Source: Phoebastria nigripes
Taxonomy: Eukaryota > Chordata > Aves > Procellariiformes > Diomedeidae
Direction of reading: 5' to 3'
NCBI GenBank assembly: GCA_035582835.1
Contig: JAYKAV010000012.1
Span: forward strand, 34,818-98,817
Length of the DNA: 64,000 bases
The notes under the pieces are model-generated. The model was not told where the DNA came from. It worked only from the letters and a program-made list of their open reading frames with translations, and searched no databases. The translations under genes and the position numbers were made by a program. Position 1 is the first letter of the stretch. Each line of letters begins with the position of its first letter. Below are positions 63,187 to 64,000 of this stretch, one piece after another.

Positions 63187-64000
63187 CGATGTGCTTTCCA
63201 TGTATTATTAAATTTCATTGCTGGTATGTTCTTCCTTTTTACAGACAAGTTGACCAACCCTCACACCTTAAGGGGCAGAAAAGATAGATGCAGGCAAAGC
63301 CCTTGAAGTCCAGCAAAAGGGAATCTCATTCTACTAATGCTCAGTAATTCCTCTTTCTTTTGTTTTGTGGACCATGTGGCAAGAGACCTGCTGCTTCTTT
63401 CTCCTCTAACACCTCGTCTTATTAAAACTCCCTCCACTCTTGATCACCATGCAAAATAGGTAGTGTCCTAAAATGGTATCAACTAAGCAAACTCATCCTG
63501 AAAGAACAGGGAACATTCCTCAGCAATTTGTATGAAAAGTGTCTCATCTGTGTGGATGAAACTCCATCTGAATGGAGTGAGGAAATGCTTTGTTTGCATG
63601 TGTGCGTCATGTATGTGTGTAAAGTACTTCTAACATAACTGGTACCTTTTAATTTTCTTAGCTGTTTTTTGTTTTGCAAGGTCAGTTTTGCCCTCCTTCT
63701 TTGGGAGGTGGATATCTTAATCATATTTATAACATTTATAAAAATCATTCATACCTTCTTATATTTTATGAGATCTGAGGTACCTAGTAAATTTCTGGAA
63801 AGAAACCTCTTTTTTCCCCCAATCTAACAGGATAGGACTGCATTAGATTATATGAAATTTAAATGCATTAGCTGTTAGCCAAAATGAATTTTCATATAAA
63901 TTAATATTGTTATTGTATTTTAATAAAGCAATAGCATTTATGGAATTATGTAGACATCAATCACTTGGAGGTGTCTTGGAACAATTATTGACTTCATGCA
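63187..64000. other. Non-coding unique sequence to window end
   Basis: AT-rich DNA without recognisable repeats or genes. The 89-codon minus-strand frame at 63479-63748 has no recognisable content. Confidence 0.55.

Noticed and set aside
1..64000. CRISPR arrays, bacterial operons or ribosome binding sites
   Set aside because: The window is vertebrate nuclear DNA by its repeats; no regularly spaced repeats or dense gene arrangement exist.

Overview
This 64 kb window looks like non-coding nuclear DNA from a bird. It is AT-rich throughout, no reading frame stays open for more than about 156 codons, and I see no protein family, rRNA, tRNA or CRISPR array. The avian assignment rests on the repeats. 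There are two solo LTRs of the ERV family that begins TGTC(A/G)TGGTTTAA and ends CCAGGACA, which I know as widespread in neoavian genomes. There are also CR1 LINE tails carrying the octamer-type TCATAGAAT / ATTCTATGA terminus. About 56 isolated single N characters suggest a short-read consensus with ambiguous or heterozygous positions masked.

Layout. Positions 1-6.3 kb are unique sequence containing a near-identical 119 bp direct duplication (632-750 and 3380-3498) and a TTTC microsatellite. A sense-strand CR1 tail lies at about 6.33-6.50 kb. From 6.5 to 31.3 kb the sequence is mostly unique, with a C21 homopolymer (12.77 kb), weak CR1 traces (14.0 and 22.1 kb), a small GC-richer open segment with coding-like codon use (15.88-16.08 kb), a fossil repeat at 16.4 kb, a poly-T tract (25.3 kb) and a hairpin (26.6 kb). 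An old antisense CR1/L3-like 3' end occupies about 31.3-31.77 kb. A diverged pair of about 210 bp direct repeats sits at 35.54 and 37.05 kb. A (GT)13 microsatellite is at 41.2 kb and a very short antisense CR1 tail at 45.13 kb.

From 50.88 kb the window holds solo LTR 1 (50,880-51,473, TSD aagct), an old sense-strand CR1/L3-like fragment with an internal deletion (about 54.36-55.15 kb), an A-rich tract (59.8 kb) and solo LTR 2 (62,583-63,181, TSD cctac). Both LTRs point to the minus strand. They have different 5 bp target-site duplications, so they are independent insertions and not the two ends of one provirus.

No genes work together here. The best description is a gene desert or the interior of a very long intron, shaped by old LINE decay and two younger ERV insertions. 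The items most worth checking are the 119 bp duplication, the coding-like segment near 15.9-16.1 kb, the diverged repeat pair at 35.5/37.1 kb, and LTR 2, which keeps an intact-looking TATA box.
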